Below are positions 15,946 through 21,748 of a stretch of 24,246 nucleotides of DNA, piece by piece. Where the stretch lies: the IMG/VR virus record IMGVR_UViG_3300042386_000423, positions 1 to 24,246 of that record. The stretch is one strand, 5' to 3'. A model generated the notes under the pieces. It did not search any database. It saw only the letters and a list, made by a program, of their open reading frames with translations, and was not told where the DNA came from. Position numbers and translations under genes: made by a program. Each line of letters opens with the position of its first letter. Within the stretch, counting starts at the first letter, position 1. This DNA is from a virus.

Positions 15946-17348
15946 GTTTAGATATAAATTTAACGGGAGTTGAAAAGACCTCGAATAAGAAAACAACTTT
16001 AACTGATAATTCAGATACATTTTACCCTACTCAAAAAGCGGTAAAAACAGCGGTTGATGCGAAGGAAAATACAATAACAGCAGGTACAACAGCGCAGTAT
16101 TTTCGTGGCGATAAAACGTTTCAGACGTTAGATAAAACAGCAGTTGGATTAAGTAACGTTGATAATACAAGCGATGCGAATAAACCCGTTTCAACAGATA
16201 CTCAAACAGCATTGAATGCAAAGTTCAACAACCCAACGGGAACAACAGCGCAATATCTTCGAGGTGATGGAACGGTAGCAACGTTTCCAACAATTCCAAG
16301 TGTTACGGGTTTAGTACCTTATACGGGTGCTACATCTGATGTAAACTTAGGCACGTTTCATTTAGATGCTGCTAAAGGTACATTTACTCACAATGGTAGC
16401 ACAGACACTCTTACATCTAATCACACAAGCGGTAGTGGTATAGGTTTGCTTATCACTAAAGGTGGCAACAATGAAGGATTAAAAGTTAACAAGACATCAG
16501 GTAGTGGTAACGCTGCTACAATAATTGGCACATTAGAGGCTACTACATTGGTCAAGACTGGTGGAACATCTAGTCAATTCTTGATGGCAGATGGTAGCAC
16601 AAATACAGCTGTTGTACCAACAACACGAACTATCAACGGTTACGACTTAAGTGCAAATAGAACATTAACAGCGAGTGATGTGGGTGCAGTTGCAACTAAT
16701 TCAGCAATTACTGGAGCAACGAAAACTAAAATTACATACGATGCAAAAGGATTAGTAACAAACGGTGCAGACGCAACAACAGCAGATATTGCGGATTCGA
16801 CAAATAAACGTTATCAAACTGACAACCAACAATCGTTCAACGATGCAACTTCGAGTATTCAAACACAATTAGATGCAAAGCAAAGTAAGTTGTTAGTCAA
16901 AAAATTAGGTGCATCAGCAACTATTGCTACAACGGTTGAATCTATAATTGGTAATGTTGAGATTTTAGGTGGTACACTTGCAAGTACTGATTATTTGAAT
17001 ATTAAAAGTAGAGCAAAAAAAACTGGTGCTATTGGTACTTATTTACTTAGATATTACTTAAACACAACTTCTAATTCATTAACTGGTGCAACACAAATAG
17101 CAATTTCTGGTACTCAGACAACAACATCAATAATTTCAGCATCTTTTGAACGTGACTTCACAATTGATGGAGGAAATTTAATTGGTTTTCCATTTGCAAC
17201 AGCAAGCAACGATGGTACAGCGTCAGCTTCAACAGTTAGCTCTGTTACTTATACAGTCGCTACAACTTACTATATAATTACGACGATTACTTTAGTTAGT
17301 GCTTTAGATACGGCAAGTTTAATAGGTCAGAAAATAACAAACTTCTAA
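15942..17348 (+). CDS. Tail fibre / receptor-binding protein
   Basis: A 468-residue modular fibre. Residues ~20-115 contain fibre repeats: YPTQKAVKTAVDAKENTI, twice GTTAQY(F/L)RGD (48-58 and 99-109 approx.), and AVGLSNVDNTSDANKPVS. Next comes a Gly/Ser-rich shaft (TSGSGIGLLITKGGNNEG; KTGGTSSQFLMADGS), then TINGYDLSANRTLTASDVGA as in collar-type fibres, and a heptad-like QTQLDAKQSKLLVK. The last ~150 residues are a Thr/Ser-rich beta domain, the likely receptor-binding head. No chaperone or peptidase cleavage domain is seen. Codon use in the shaft differs slightly from the flanks, in line with module exchange. Confidence 0.8.
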   Translation: MSLDINLTGVEKTSNKKTTLTDNSDTFYPTQKAVKTAVDAKENTITAGTTAQYFRGDKTFQTLDKTAVGLSNVDNTSDANKPVSTDTQTALNAKFNNPTGTTAQYLRGDGTVATFPTIPSVTGLVPYTGATSDVNLGTFHLDAAKGTFTHNGSTDTLTSNHTSGSGIGLLITKGGNNEGLKVNKTSGSGNAATIIGTLEATTLVKTGGTSSQFLMADGSTNTAVVPTTRTINGYDLSANRTLTASDVGAVATNSAITGATKTKITYDAKGLVTNGADATTADIADSTNKRYQTDNQQSFNDATSSIQTQLDAKQSKLLVKKLGASATIATTVESIIGNVEILGGTLASTDYLNIKSRAKKTGAIGTYLLRYYLNTTSNSLTGATQIAISGTQTTTSIISASFERDFTIDGGNLIGFPFATASNDGTASASTVSSVTYTVATTYYIITTITLVSALDTASLIGQKITNF

Positions 17349-17350
17349 TT

Positions 17351-17521
17351 ATGTACACAATAATAGATGAGTCAACTAACAAGGTATTATTCGCTAAATT
17401 TGATAGTGAAGTTTTAGAAGGTCAAGTGGCTATTGATAAAGTTTGCACAATTGAAAGGGAAAACCCTTTTGAATCGGAAATATTTTATAATTTTGAAAAC
17501 GAACAATTTTATATAAAATGA
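17351..17521 (+). CDS. 56-residue protein after the tail fibre
   Basis: A short frame from ATG 17351, two bases after the fibre stop, to TGA 17519-17521, which overlaps the next ATG (ATGA). The product is acidic, starting MYTIIDESTNKVLFAKFDSE and ending with aromatic-rich FYNFENEQFYIK. Small acidic proteins directly after a fibre gene may be fibre assembly factors, but I see no motif that proves it. Spacing and coupling support translation. Confidence 0.6.
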   Translation: MYTIIDESTNKVLFAKFDSEVLEGQVAIDKVCTIERENPFESEIFYNFENEQFYIK

Positions 17522-17784
17522 TTAAAGACGGCTTAGAACTACTACAAAAATACGGTGCAAAGAATTTATTTTTTATAGCTGCAATCGTTTACCTTTATTT
17601 GGCTACTTTAAAAAATGAAGCGAAAATCGAAAAGATTGAAGCGAAGTTATACGACTGCTACGAAGACCGAGTTTTGATTCAGCGAAACGCAAATAATACT
17701 TTTCAAATACCAAAACGATTAATCGCAATTTTACCAAATGAAAAAAATAATATTAGATACACTCGCACCCAACGGAAAGTTTGA
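17518..17784 (+). CDS. Small membrane protein, possibly lysis-related
   Basis: An 88-residue protein with one membrane segment (residues ~16-30, NLFFIAAIVYLYLAT) followed by a charged helix (EAKIEKIEAKLYDCYEDRVL) and a basic tail. This shape of one N-terminal anchor plus a soluble helix occurs in small lysis accessory proteins and in phage proteins of unknown role located before holins. It overlaps the two-helix membrane protein by 47 bases. Direction of insertion and function cannot be decided from sequence. Confidence 0.6.
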   Translation: MIKDGLELLQKYGAKNLFFIAAIVYLYLATLKNEAKIEKIEAKLYDCYEDRVLIQRNANNTFQIPKRLIAILPNEKNNIRYTRTQRKV

Positions 17785-17935
17785 ACAAAAGCGTTTAGCG
17801 TCATTTACAGCGTTCTGGGTAGCGGTTGCGGTTGCTGTTTGTGGATTTCATTACGAAATAGTTTTGATGTTCTTAGGATACTCCGCAACGGCAATAGGAA
17901 TAAATGTTTGGAATAAAAAGATTGATAAACAATAA
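17738..17935 (+). CDS. Holin-like two-helix membrane protein
   Basis: A 65-residue protein starting MKKIILDTLAPNGKFEQKRL with two hydrophobic segments at ~21-36 and ~39-56 and a short Lys-rich C-terminus (NKKIDKQ). The DNGKFS..R-like N-terminus before two helices is typical of small holin-like proteins in Bacteroidetes phages. Holins open the inner membrane for lysis. It is the last gene before the terminator at 17982. Other lysis candidates lie 1.9-3.6 kb downstream, so the lysis functions would be split across two transcription units. Confidence 0.55.
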   Translation: MKKIILDTLAPNGKFEQKRLASFTAFWVAVAVAVCGFHYEIVLMFLGYSATAIGINVWNKKIDKQ

Positions 17936-17939
17936 TTAC

Positions 17940-17947
17940 TATATTTG
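17940..17947 (+). promoter_or_regulatory. Promoter-like TATATTTG element
   Basis: An exact TAnnTTTG (Bacteroidetes -7) match lies five bases after the holin-like gene. No TTG is found at the ideal 19-base spacing (the nearest, 17922-17924, is 15 bases away). A terminator begins 35 bases downstream, so any transcript would be only about 60 bases with no ORF. It shares ATTACTATATTTGTA with the element at 22414. Confidence 0.4.
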
Positions 17948-17981
17948 TAAACTTTCATATTTAGTTTTTTAAAGGTTAATT

Positions 17982-18012
17982 AAGCCGTTTGTTAATTCAG
18001 ACGGCTTTTTTT
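17982..18012 (+). terminator. Intrinsic terminator of the late block
   Basis: A 10-pair stem (AAGCCGTTTG with CAGACGGCTT, one G-U pair) has a TTAATT loop and is followed by seven T. It lies 47 bases after the holin-like gene and marks the end of the structural gene block. Confidence 0.9.
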
Positions 18013-18030
18013 ATGCGGTTAAAAGAAAAT

Positions 18031-18109
18031 AAATCAAAAATAAATTTAAGCTAACTTATTGAAAATCAAAGGCTATTTTATTTAAATCAAAAATAAATCA
18101 AAAATAAAT
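18031..18109 (+). repeat. AT-rich direct repeats (AAATCAAAAAT, three copies)
   Basis: The 11-mer AAATCAAAAAT occurs at 18031-18041 and as a tandem pair at 18084-18094 and 18095-18105. Each copy continues as AAAT, making a 15-base match. They lie between the late terminator and the promoter at 18143, where regulator sites or an iteron-type element would be expected. AT-rich sequence raises the chance background. Confidence 0.55.
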
Positions 18110-18138
18110 TAATAAAAGTGTATTTAATTAATAAAAGT
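18107..18138 (+). promoter_or_regulatory. Paired 13-base direct repeats abutting a promoter
   Basis: AATTAATAAAAGT is present at 18107-18119 and 18126-18138, 19 bases apart start to start (nearly two helical turns). The second copy ends four bases before the TATATTTG at 18143, so a bound protein would cover the -33 and spacer regions. This suggests an operator or activator site; binding itself is not shown. Confidence 0.45.
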
Positions 18139-18142
18139 TAAT

Positions 18143-18150
18143 TATATTTG
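18143..18150 (+). promoter_or_regulatory. Promoter (-7 element TATATTTG)
   Basis: An exact TAnnTTTG element lies 22 bases before the ATG of the 60-residue gene, giving a short leader. The -33 position reads TAT rather than TTG. The spacer TAATTAATAAAAGTTAAT is very similar to the spacers of the promoters at 21598 and 21749. Confidence 0.65.
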
Positions 18151-18172
18151 TGGACACTTAAACAAAAACGAT

Positions 18173-18355
18173 ATGAATACTGAAATGAATAACACAGGAA
18201 TCGTAATTAAATACGAAAATGGACACAAAGCAACTATCTATTCAAAATGGACAAAAAACGGTATTAAATACTATCGTTACGAAAGAATGCAAATGAGATT
18301 TTTTCCAATATCAAAAGTAGAAATCGAATTAAGACAAATAGAAACTTTATCATAA
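18173..18355 (+). CDS. Small basic hypothetical protein
   Basis: A 60-residue basic protein starting MNTEMNNTGIVIKYENGHKA, with TIYSKWTKNGIKYYRYERMQ in the middle. It is beta-like and rich in Tyr, Lys and Arg, possibly a small nucleic-acid-binding or regulatory protein, but no family is recognised. It has its own promoter (18143) and its own terminator (18361-18382), so it is a single-gene unit, as is common for phage early regulators or host-takeover genes. An in-frame ATG at 18185 is an alternative start. Confidence 0.65.
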   Translation: MNTEMNNTGIVIKYENGHKATIYSKWTKNGIKYYRYERMQMRFFPISKVEIELRQIETLS

Positions 18356-18360
18356 AAAAC

Positions 18361-18382
18361 AAGGGGCGTAAAAACCCCTTTT
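18361..18382 (+). terminator. Intrinsic terminator of the single-gene unit
   Basis: AAGGGG (18361-18366) and CCCCTT (18375-18380) form a six-pair stem with an eight-base loop, followed by TTTT only. It begins five bases after the stop of the 60-residue gene. The short T run makes it weaker than the others. Confidence 0.65.
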
Positions 18383-18444
18383 ACCGCTTATAATTGAATA
18401 AAACCGTTTAACACAAAAACAAAAAACACAATAATTTTAAACCT

Positions 18445-18454
18445 TAAATTAGCA
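18445..18454 (+). promoter_or_regulatory. Promoter-like TAAATTAGCA element
   Basis: TAAATTAG differs from TAnnTTTG at one position, and the same ten bases TAAATTAGCA recur at 23498 in the same setting upstream of a gene. Here the ATG is only two bases further on (18457), so transcription from it would give a nearly leaderless mRNA. No TTG at -33 is seen. Confidence 0.35.
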
Positions 18455-18456
18455 AT

Positions 18457-18807
18457 ATGAAGCTAAAAGAAAAATTTATGACCGTTTGCACGAGTTGTGA
18501 CGGTACTGGAGAATACGAAGAACCAATTGGAGGTTTTGAAAATTCAGTAACTTACAAGCTAACGAAATGCGATTGCGAGAATGGTAAAGAGTTAGATTGG
18601 CGAAAAATAGATGGCGAAATTAAGCAAACGAAAGTAAAAATTAAAGAATACCAAGAATTAGTTAATTTTAGACTTCAATTAGCGCGTGAATATTGCGTAA
18701 ACCGAATTGAATCCCTTACATTTCAAGCTATAAAATCAATGATTGAAGCTGAAGATATGGTAACTGTTTTAGAAATCTATTTAGCTGAATTAGAAGAAAT
18801 ACAATGA
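18457..18807 (+). CDS. Zinc-finger-like protein (DnaJ-type CxxCxGxG)
   Basis: A 116-residue protein. The N-terminal half has CTSCDGTGEYEE (C11, C14) and, after a beta hairpin-like stretch, CDCENGKELDW (C38, C40), which together resemble one DnaJ-type zinc-binding unit of the CxxCxGxG kind. The rest is a long helix (TKVKIKEYQELVNFRLQLAR, then EAEDMVTVLEIYLAELEEIQ). There is no J domain, so it is not a co-chaperone itself. It heads the coupled gene run that extends to 21544 and overlaps the next gene by four bases. Exact role unknown. Confidence 0.65.
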   Translation: MKLKEKFMTVCTSCDGTGEYEEPIGGFENSVTYKLTKCDCENGKELDWRKIDGEIKQTKVKIKEYQELVNFRLQLAREYCVNRIESLTFQAIKSMIEAEDMVTVLEIYLAELEEIQ

Positions 18808-19034
18808 AACACGTATCTATTTCACTAACTTACGATAATGACCAATACTTGAATGAGGTGTTAAGAAATGTTGTTAAAAATATAAAGCAAGGTAGGGAAA
18901 AAGAAAACTACATTGAAAATCATATCGAGGTTGTTTTTGAAACGTTTGAAATCGATACAGCAAAACCTGAAAGAGAAATGCGAAAAGAATTAATAAACGG
19001 AAAAATGTATATAATTGTAAAATCTAATTTATGA
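18804..19034 (+). CDS. Hypothetical small protein
   Basis: A 76-residue protein, MKHVSISLTYDNDQYLNEVL at the start, with a charged helix and a beta-rich end (IEVVFETFEIDT; GKMYIIVKSNL). No motif, signal or membrane segment is recognised. ATGA overlaps on both sides show it is part of one translated unit with the zinc-finger-like protein and the next gene. Confidence 0.7.
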   Translation: MKHVSISLTYDNDQYLNEVLRNVVKNIKQGREKENYIENHIEVVFETFEIDTAKPEREMRKELINGKMYIIVKSNL

Positions 19035-19252
19035 AATACCTGCTAAAAATAGAAATCAACGGACTTGTAAGCTATCAAATAGTTGAACAAAACCACGAGT
19101 TACCAAAGGGAACGAAATACTTTATTCCTTACAGAACTTGCGTTTACAAAGATATTGAATGCGCTATAATTAGCCGTCACTTAAATTATACAGTTATTCT
19201 TTTTGAAGGCAAAGAAATACAAGTTAGTAAAACACAAATAACAACAATATGA
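19031..19252 (+). CDS. Hypothetical small beta-rich protein
   Basis: A 73-residue protein, MKYLLKIEINGLVSYQIVEQ, with GTKYFIPYRTCVYKDIECAI and VILFEGKEIQVSKTQITTI. The alternating hydrophobic pattern suggests an SH3- or OB-like small beta barrel, but the family is not recognised. It is coupled by four-base overlaps upstream and downstream. Confidence 0.7.
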   Translation: MKYLLKIEINGLVSYQIVEQNHELPKGTKYFIPYRTCVYKDIECAIISRHLNYTVILFEGKEIQVSKTQITTI

Positions 19253-19521
19253 AAACAGAAACAATCACAATTTTAGCCTTAATTGGCGTAATGGTAACTT
19301 ACGGAGTTATACACTACTTCAAGTACAAACAGCTTAAACGCTATTATAAGCGAATGTTTAAACAGAACAACGAGTTAATGGATACAATCGTTGAAAAAGA
19401 CGAAAGAATTAATGTACTTTCAAGTCAGTTAACTGATATGTTTCAGGAAGACAAACGCAAGAACGCAAAGATATTAGCTAAAAATGTAGAGATTCAACAA
19501 CTTAAAGAACAAATGAAATGA
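19249..19521 (+). CDS. Membrane-anchored coiled-coil protein
   Basis: A 90-residue protein with one N-terminal membrane segment (residues ~6-24, ITILALIGVMVTYGVIHYF), a basic patch (KYKQLKRYYKRMF) and a long charged coiled coil to the C-terminus. This is the topology of an inner-membrane spanin (Rz-like), and a lipoprotein gene lies two genes on. The basic patch after the segment could equally hold the C-terminal part in the cytoplasm, which would rule out a spanin role. Unlike typical Rz/Rz1 pairs, the two genes are not overlapping. Confidence 0.6.
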   Translation: MKTETITILALIGVMVTYGVIHYFKYKQLKRYYKRMFKQNNELMDTIVEKDERINVLSSQLTDMFQEDKRKNAKILAKNVEIQQLKEQMK

Positions 19522-19814
19522 GTAACGAAAGACACCTAAGAGAAACAATCCAACGACAAGCGGATAAAATCAAAGAATTAGAAGCCGATTGGTTAGACGA
19601 ATACACCAAAGGTCAAATGAAATCGAAAGAGATTGAAAAGCTAAACAAAATCCTTTACTACTTCGATAGTAAGCTAAAAAATAACGCTGAATATCAACAG
19701 TTGAAATCGGATTTAATTGGAGGTCAAGAAGAACAAATTAACTTTGAATGTTTAGCCGTTGATTCAGATTGTACAATACAATGCAACGAATGTAAAATTA
19801 ACTTTGAGGTATGA
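19518..19814 (+). CDS. Coiled-coil protein with C-terminal Cys cluster
   Basis: A 98-residue soluble protein. The N-terminal two thirds form charged helices (ETIQRQADKIKELEADWLDE), and the C-terminus carries four cysteines (78, 85, 89, 92) in CLAVDSDCTIQCNECKINFE, a likely small zinc knuckle. No family recognised. It is coupled by four-base overlaps to the membrane protein before it and the lipoprotein after it. Confidence 0.68.
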   Translation: MSNERHLRETIQRQADKIKELEADWLDEYTKGQMKSKEIEKLNKILYYFDSKLKNNAEYQQLKSDLIGGQEEQINFECLAVDSDCTIQCNECKINFEV

Positions 19815-20257
19815 AACTAAACTATCTTAAATTAAGCGTACTCCTATTGGGTGCGCTTTACATCGTGGGAATGCTTTATTTTCTTTACGGTTGTTCAGCA
19901 AGTTACCATTTTACTAAATTCCTGAAGAAAGGCGGAACAATTGACACTACCGAACGAATTGTAAGTGTTGAGAAAGTAATTAAAATAAACGGCAAAGATT
20001 CAATTATTTTCGTTCAGATGCCTTTAAATTGTCCAGACGTACAAATACCACCGACACGCCAAGAAATACGCTATAAGTACAGAATTAAGCGTGATTCAAT
20101 CGAAACGATTAGATACGTTACTAAGTGGAAAACGAAAGAAGTTGTAAAGGTTGCAAAAGTTCAAAACAAATCGAACTGGTTAACGTGGTTGTTAGTTGGT
20201 TTTGGAATTGCGCAAGGTTTAAGATTGGTATGGATTTTAATACAAAAAAGATTATGA
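19811..20257 (+). CDS. Lipoprotein with C-terminal membrane anchor, candidate unimolecular spanin
   Basis: A 148-residue protein with an N-terminal hydrophobic signal (residues ~8-26) ending in a lipobox-like LYGC with Cys28, a central periplasmic part of beta-like, Lys/Arg-rich sequence (KINGKDSIIFVQMPLNCPDV; RQEIRYKYRIKRDSIETIRY), and a C-terminal membrane segment (~123-144, NWLTWLLVGFGIAQGLRLVW). A lipidated N-terminus in the outer membrane and a C-terminal anchor in the inner membrane is the defining layout of T1-type unimolecular spanins, which fuse the two membranes at lysis. The Tyr at position -2 of the lipobox is unusual. Assignment is by architecture. A methyltransferase gene and lysis candidates follow. 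Confidence 0.6.
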   Translation: MKLNYLKLSVLLLGALYIVGMLYFLYGCSASYHFTKFLKKGGTIDTTERIVSVEKVIKINGKDSIIFVQMPLNCPDVQIPPTRQEIRYKYRIKRDSIETIRYVTKWKTKEVVKVAKVQNKSNWLTWLLVGFGIAQGLRLVWILIQKRL

Positions 20258-20898
20258 AAGTCTTAAATTTATACGCTTGTTTAGGTGGTAATCGATACAA
20301 GTGGACGGATTGTGAAGTTACAGCCGTTGAACTTGACCCTGAAGCAGCACGTTTATACCAAGAGCGATTTCCAAACGATACTGTAATAGTTGCAGATGCA
20401 CACCAATATTTGTTAGACCACTTTAAAGAGTTTGATTTTATATGGAGTTCGCCACCTTGCCCAAGTCATTCGAGGGCCAGGTATTGGAGTAGTTCAAATT
20501 ATGAAACAAGAGTCGAACCGATTTACCCAGATTTAAAACTTTATGAAGAAATCTTATTTTTACAGCATTATTATAGAAACGGAAAATTTGTAGTTGAAAA
20601 TGTAATACCTTATTATGAGCCTTTAATACCGTCACAAAAACGTGGACGACATTTATACTGGACAAACTTTCAGCTACCAAATGATTTAAAAGATAGACGA
20701 ATTCAAATTGGAGCTGGAGAAAATGAGTTAAATAGACTTTGTGAGTTTCACGAATATGATTTTACTAAATACAAAGGTTCGCAATCAGTTATAAAAATGG
20801 CTCGCAACCTTGTCGACTATGAAGCTGGATTAACTATCTTCAATACAGCACGTGGAATTATTCAAAAGTCAAATACAACTCAAATAGAACTTTTCTAA
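20254..20898 (+). CDS. Short C5-cytosine DNA methyltransferase
   Basis: A 214-residue enzyme from the ATG at 20254, which overlaps the previous stop (ATGA); longer upstream starts would lie inside the lipoprotein gene. It has the SAM-binding start MKVLNLYACLGGNRYKW, VELD (motif II-like), VADAHQYL, the catalytic WSSPPCPSHSRAR with Cys69, VVENVIPYY (ENV, motif VI), KRGRHLYWTNF, and the C-terminal KMARNLVDYEAGLTIF. These show a Dcm-type enzyme that methylates cytosine at C5. It is smaller than bacterial Dcm proteins, with little room for a target recognition domain. No partner nuclease is seen, so protection against host restriction is the likely role. Confidence 0.85.
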   Translation: MKVLNLYACLGGNRYKWTDCEVTAVELDPEAARLYQERFPNDTVIVADAHQYLLDHFKEFDFIWSSPPCPSHSRARYWSSSNYETRVEPIYPDLKLYEEILFLQHYYRNGKFVVENVIPYYEPLIPSQKRGRHLYWTNFQLPNDLKDRRIQIGAGENELNRLCEFHEYDFTKYKGSQSVIKMARNLVDYEAGLTIFNTARGIIQKSNTTQIELF

Positions 20899-20978
20899 TG
20901 AACCTCCGCAACCTACTTTACGAATTATTAATAACTTTGATTTTAACTTACATTATTTATCTAATATTTTTGAAATGA
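20898..20978 (+). CDS. 26-residue membrane peptide
   Basis: A tiny frame linked at both ends: TAATG with the methyltransferase stop and ATGA with the next start. The product begins MNLRNLLYELLITLILTYII and is almost wholly one hydrophobic helix (residues ~9-25) with short polar ends. It sits directly before the putative cell-wall hydrolase, where a holin or antiholin peptide is often found. No homology is recognised, so a lysis role is positional. Confidence 0.55.
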   Translation: MNLRNLLYELLITLILTYIIYLIFLK

Positions 20979-21544
20979 AACCAACTATCGACCAAGTAAT
21001 TAAAGCAATGGAAAAAATAGGAGCGATTGTATTCCGTGAACCATTTTCAATAAACCTTTTCGGAGTTAGAACCAACGAAAACACAGCGGACACGTTCAAC
21101 GATTGGGGTGGTGCGTTCTATTGGGACGACAAAGGGAAACGTCACGATCTAATTATTCCAATAACAACCGATGCAGGAGTTTATTACAGATTGAAGCCAA
21201 TGAATAAGTTAGGAACGGCTATCCTGGTCCACGATAAACAATATAGAAGTTGTTATCAACTTATGGATAACGGACACATGAAGCAAAAAGCATTTAGACA
21301 AGTATTACCGATGTGGTATTGGCGTGATAATGATAAGGATTCACAACTTGAAACTGGCGGTAAAATTTACGAAGAAATAGCATTTACAAACTTTCATTAT
21401 ATGGGCAAAGGAAATAAGGTTAGTAATTGGTCCGCAGGTTGTCAAGGTGCAAGCGTGGCGAATATGAATGCACTTTACAAATTTGTTGAAGTACAAAAAT
21501 CGAGGGTTTACTCTTATACACTATTACACGAAACTACACTATAA
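20975..21544 (+). CDS. Putative endolysin / cell-wall hydrolase with SAGCQ motif
   Basis: A 189-residue protein resembling a Bacteroidetes phage family. Recognised parts are the N-terminal INLFGVRTNENTADTFNDWG, TTDAGVYYRLKPMNKLGTAI, the WYWRDNDKDSQ strand, and TNFHYMGKGNKVSNWSAGCQ with H141 and C156. The H...SAGC arrangement is like the catalytic motif of L,D-transpeptidase (YkuD-like) cysteine enzymes that act on peptidoglycan peptides. No signal peptide is present, so export would need a holin. It is the last gene of the coupled run and is followed by a terminator. Muralytic activity is inferred; the family is often labelled only hypothetical. Confidence 0.65.
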   Translation: MKPTIDQVIKAMEKIGAIVFREPFSINLFGVRTNENTADTFNDWGGAFYWDDKGKRHDLIIPITTDAGVYYRLKPMNKLGTAILVHDKQYRSCYQLMDNGHMKQKAFRQVLPMWYWRDNDKDSQLETGGKIYEEIAFTNFHYMGKGNKVSNWSAGCQGASVANMNALYKFVEVQKSRVYSYTLLHETTL

Positions 21545-21570
21545 ATTCGGAGTTGAACGCCTGAATTTCG

Positions 21571-21596
21571 ACCGCTTAGAAATAGGCGGTTTTTTT
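21571..21596 (+). terminator. Intrinsic terminator of the 18457-21544 operon
   Basis: The eight-pair stem ACCGCTTA/TAGGCGGT with a GAAA tetraloop is followed by seven T. It lies 26 bases after the hydrolase stop. The T run ends two bases before the -33 TTG of the next promoter. Confidence 0.92.
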
Positions 21597-21597
21597 A

Positions 21598-21627
21598 TTG
21601 CGTATTAAAAAAAGTTACTTATATTTG
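21598..21627 (+). promoter_or_regulatory. Promoter TTG-N19-TATATTTG
   Basis: TTG at 21598-21600 and TATATTTG at 21620-21627 are separated by exactly 19 bases, the Bacteroidetes consensus. It lies right after a terminator and points into an ORF-free segment ending in another terminator at 21696-21722. Confidence 0.8.
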
Positions 21628-21633
21628 TAAAAG

Positions 21634-21722
21634 AATTAAGGGTCTCAAATCTTTATTCAATTACTGAAAGGTAAACTAAAACATTAAACAAAATTAAGCT
21701 ATCTGAAAAGGTGGCTTTTTTT
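21634..21722 (+). ncRNA. Candidate phage small RNA (~90 nt)
   Basis: The segment runs from the expected start of the promoter at 21598 (about seven bases after TATATTTG) to the end of an intrinsic terminator. It contains no ATG in any plus-strand frame, so it is not a small gene. It holds the single-stranded-looking stretch GGGTCTCAAATC, an A-rich region, and the terminal hairpin. This is the layout of a stand-alone small regulatory RNA. The 5' end is estimated and the target is unknown. Confidence 0.55.
21696..21722 (+). terminator. Intrinsic terminator of the small RNA unit
   Basis: AAGCTATCT pairs fully with AGGTGGCTT (two G-U pairs) around a GAAA tetraloop, followed by seven T (21716-21722). 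It is the third GAAA-capped terminator in the window. Confidence 0.85.
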
Positions 21723-21748
21723 ATTTTCAATTATTTTTAAAAAAAGTA

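Noticed and set aside
16070-16290. Possible recent DNA duplication in the tail fibre (GTTAQY repeats)
   Set aside because: The two units are similar in protein but differ at many bases, so they are old fibre repeats of a usual type.
18031-18109. CRISPR-like array
   Set aside because: The repeats are short, AT-rich, partly overlapping and without regular spacers; no cas gene is present.
20125-20253. Upstream extension of the methyltransferase gene
   Set aside because: The extension is the shadow of the lipoprotein gene. The ATG at 20254 starts directly at the SAM-binding motif and overlaps the previous stop in the usual ATGA way.
20930-20937. TAACTTTG promoter-like match
   Set aside because: It fits TAnnTTTG but lies inside a short coding frame with no TTG at the proper spacing and no new transcription unit downstream.
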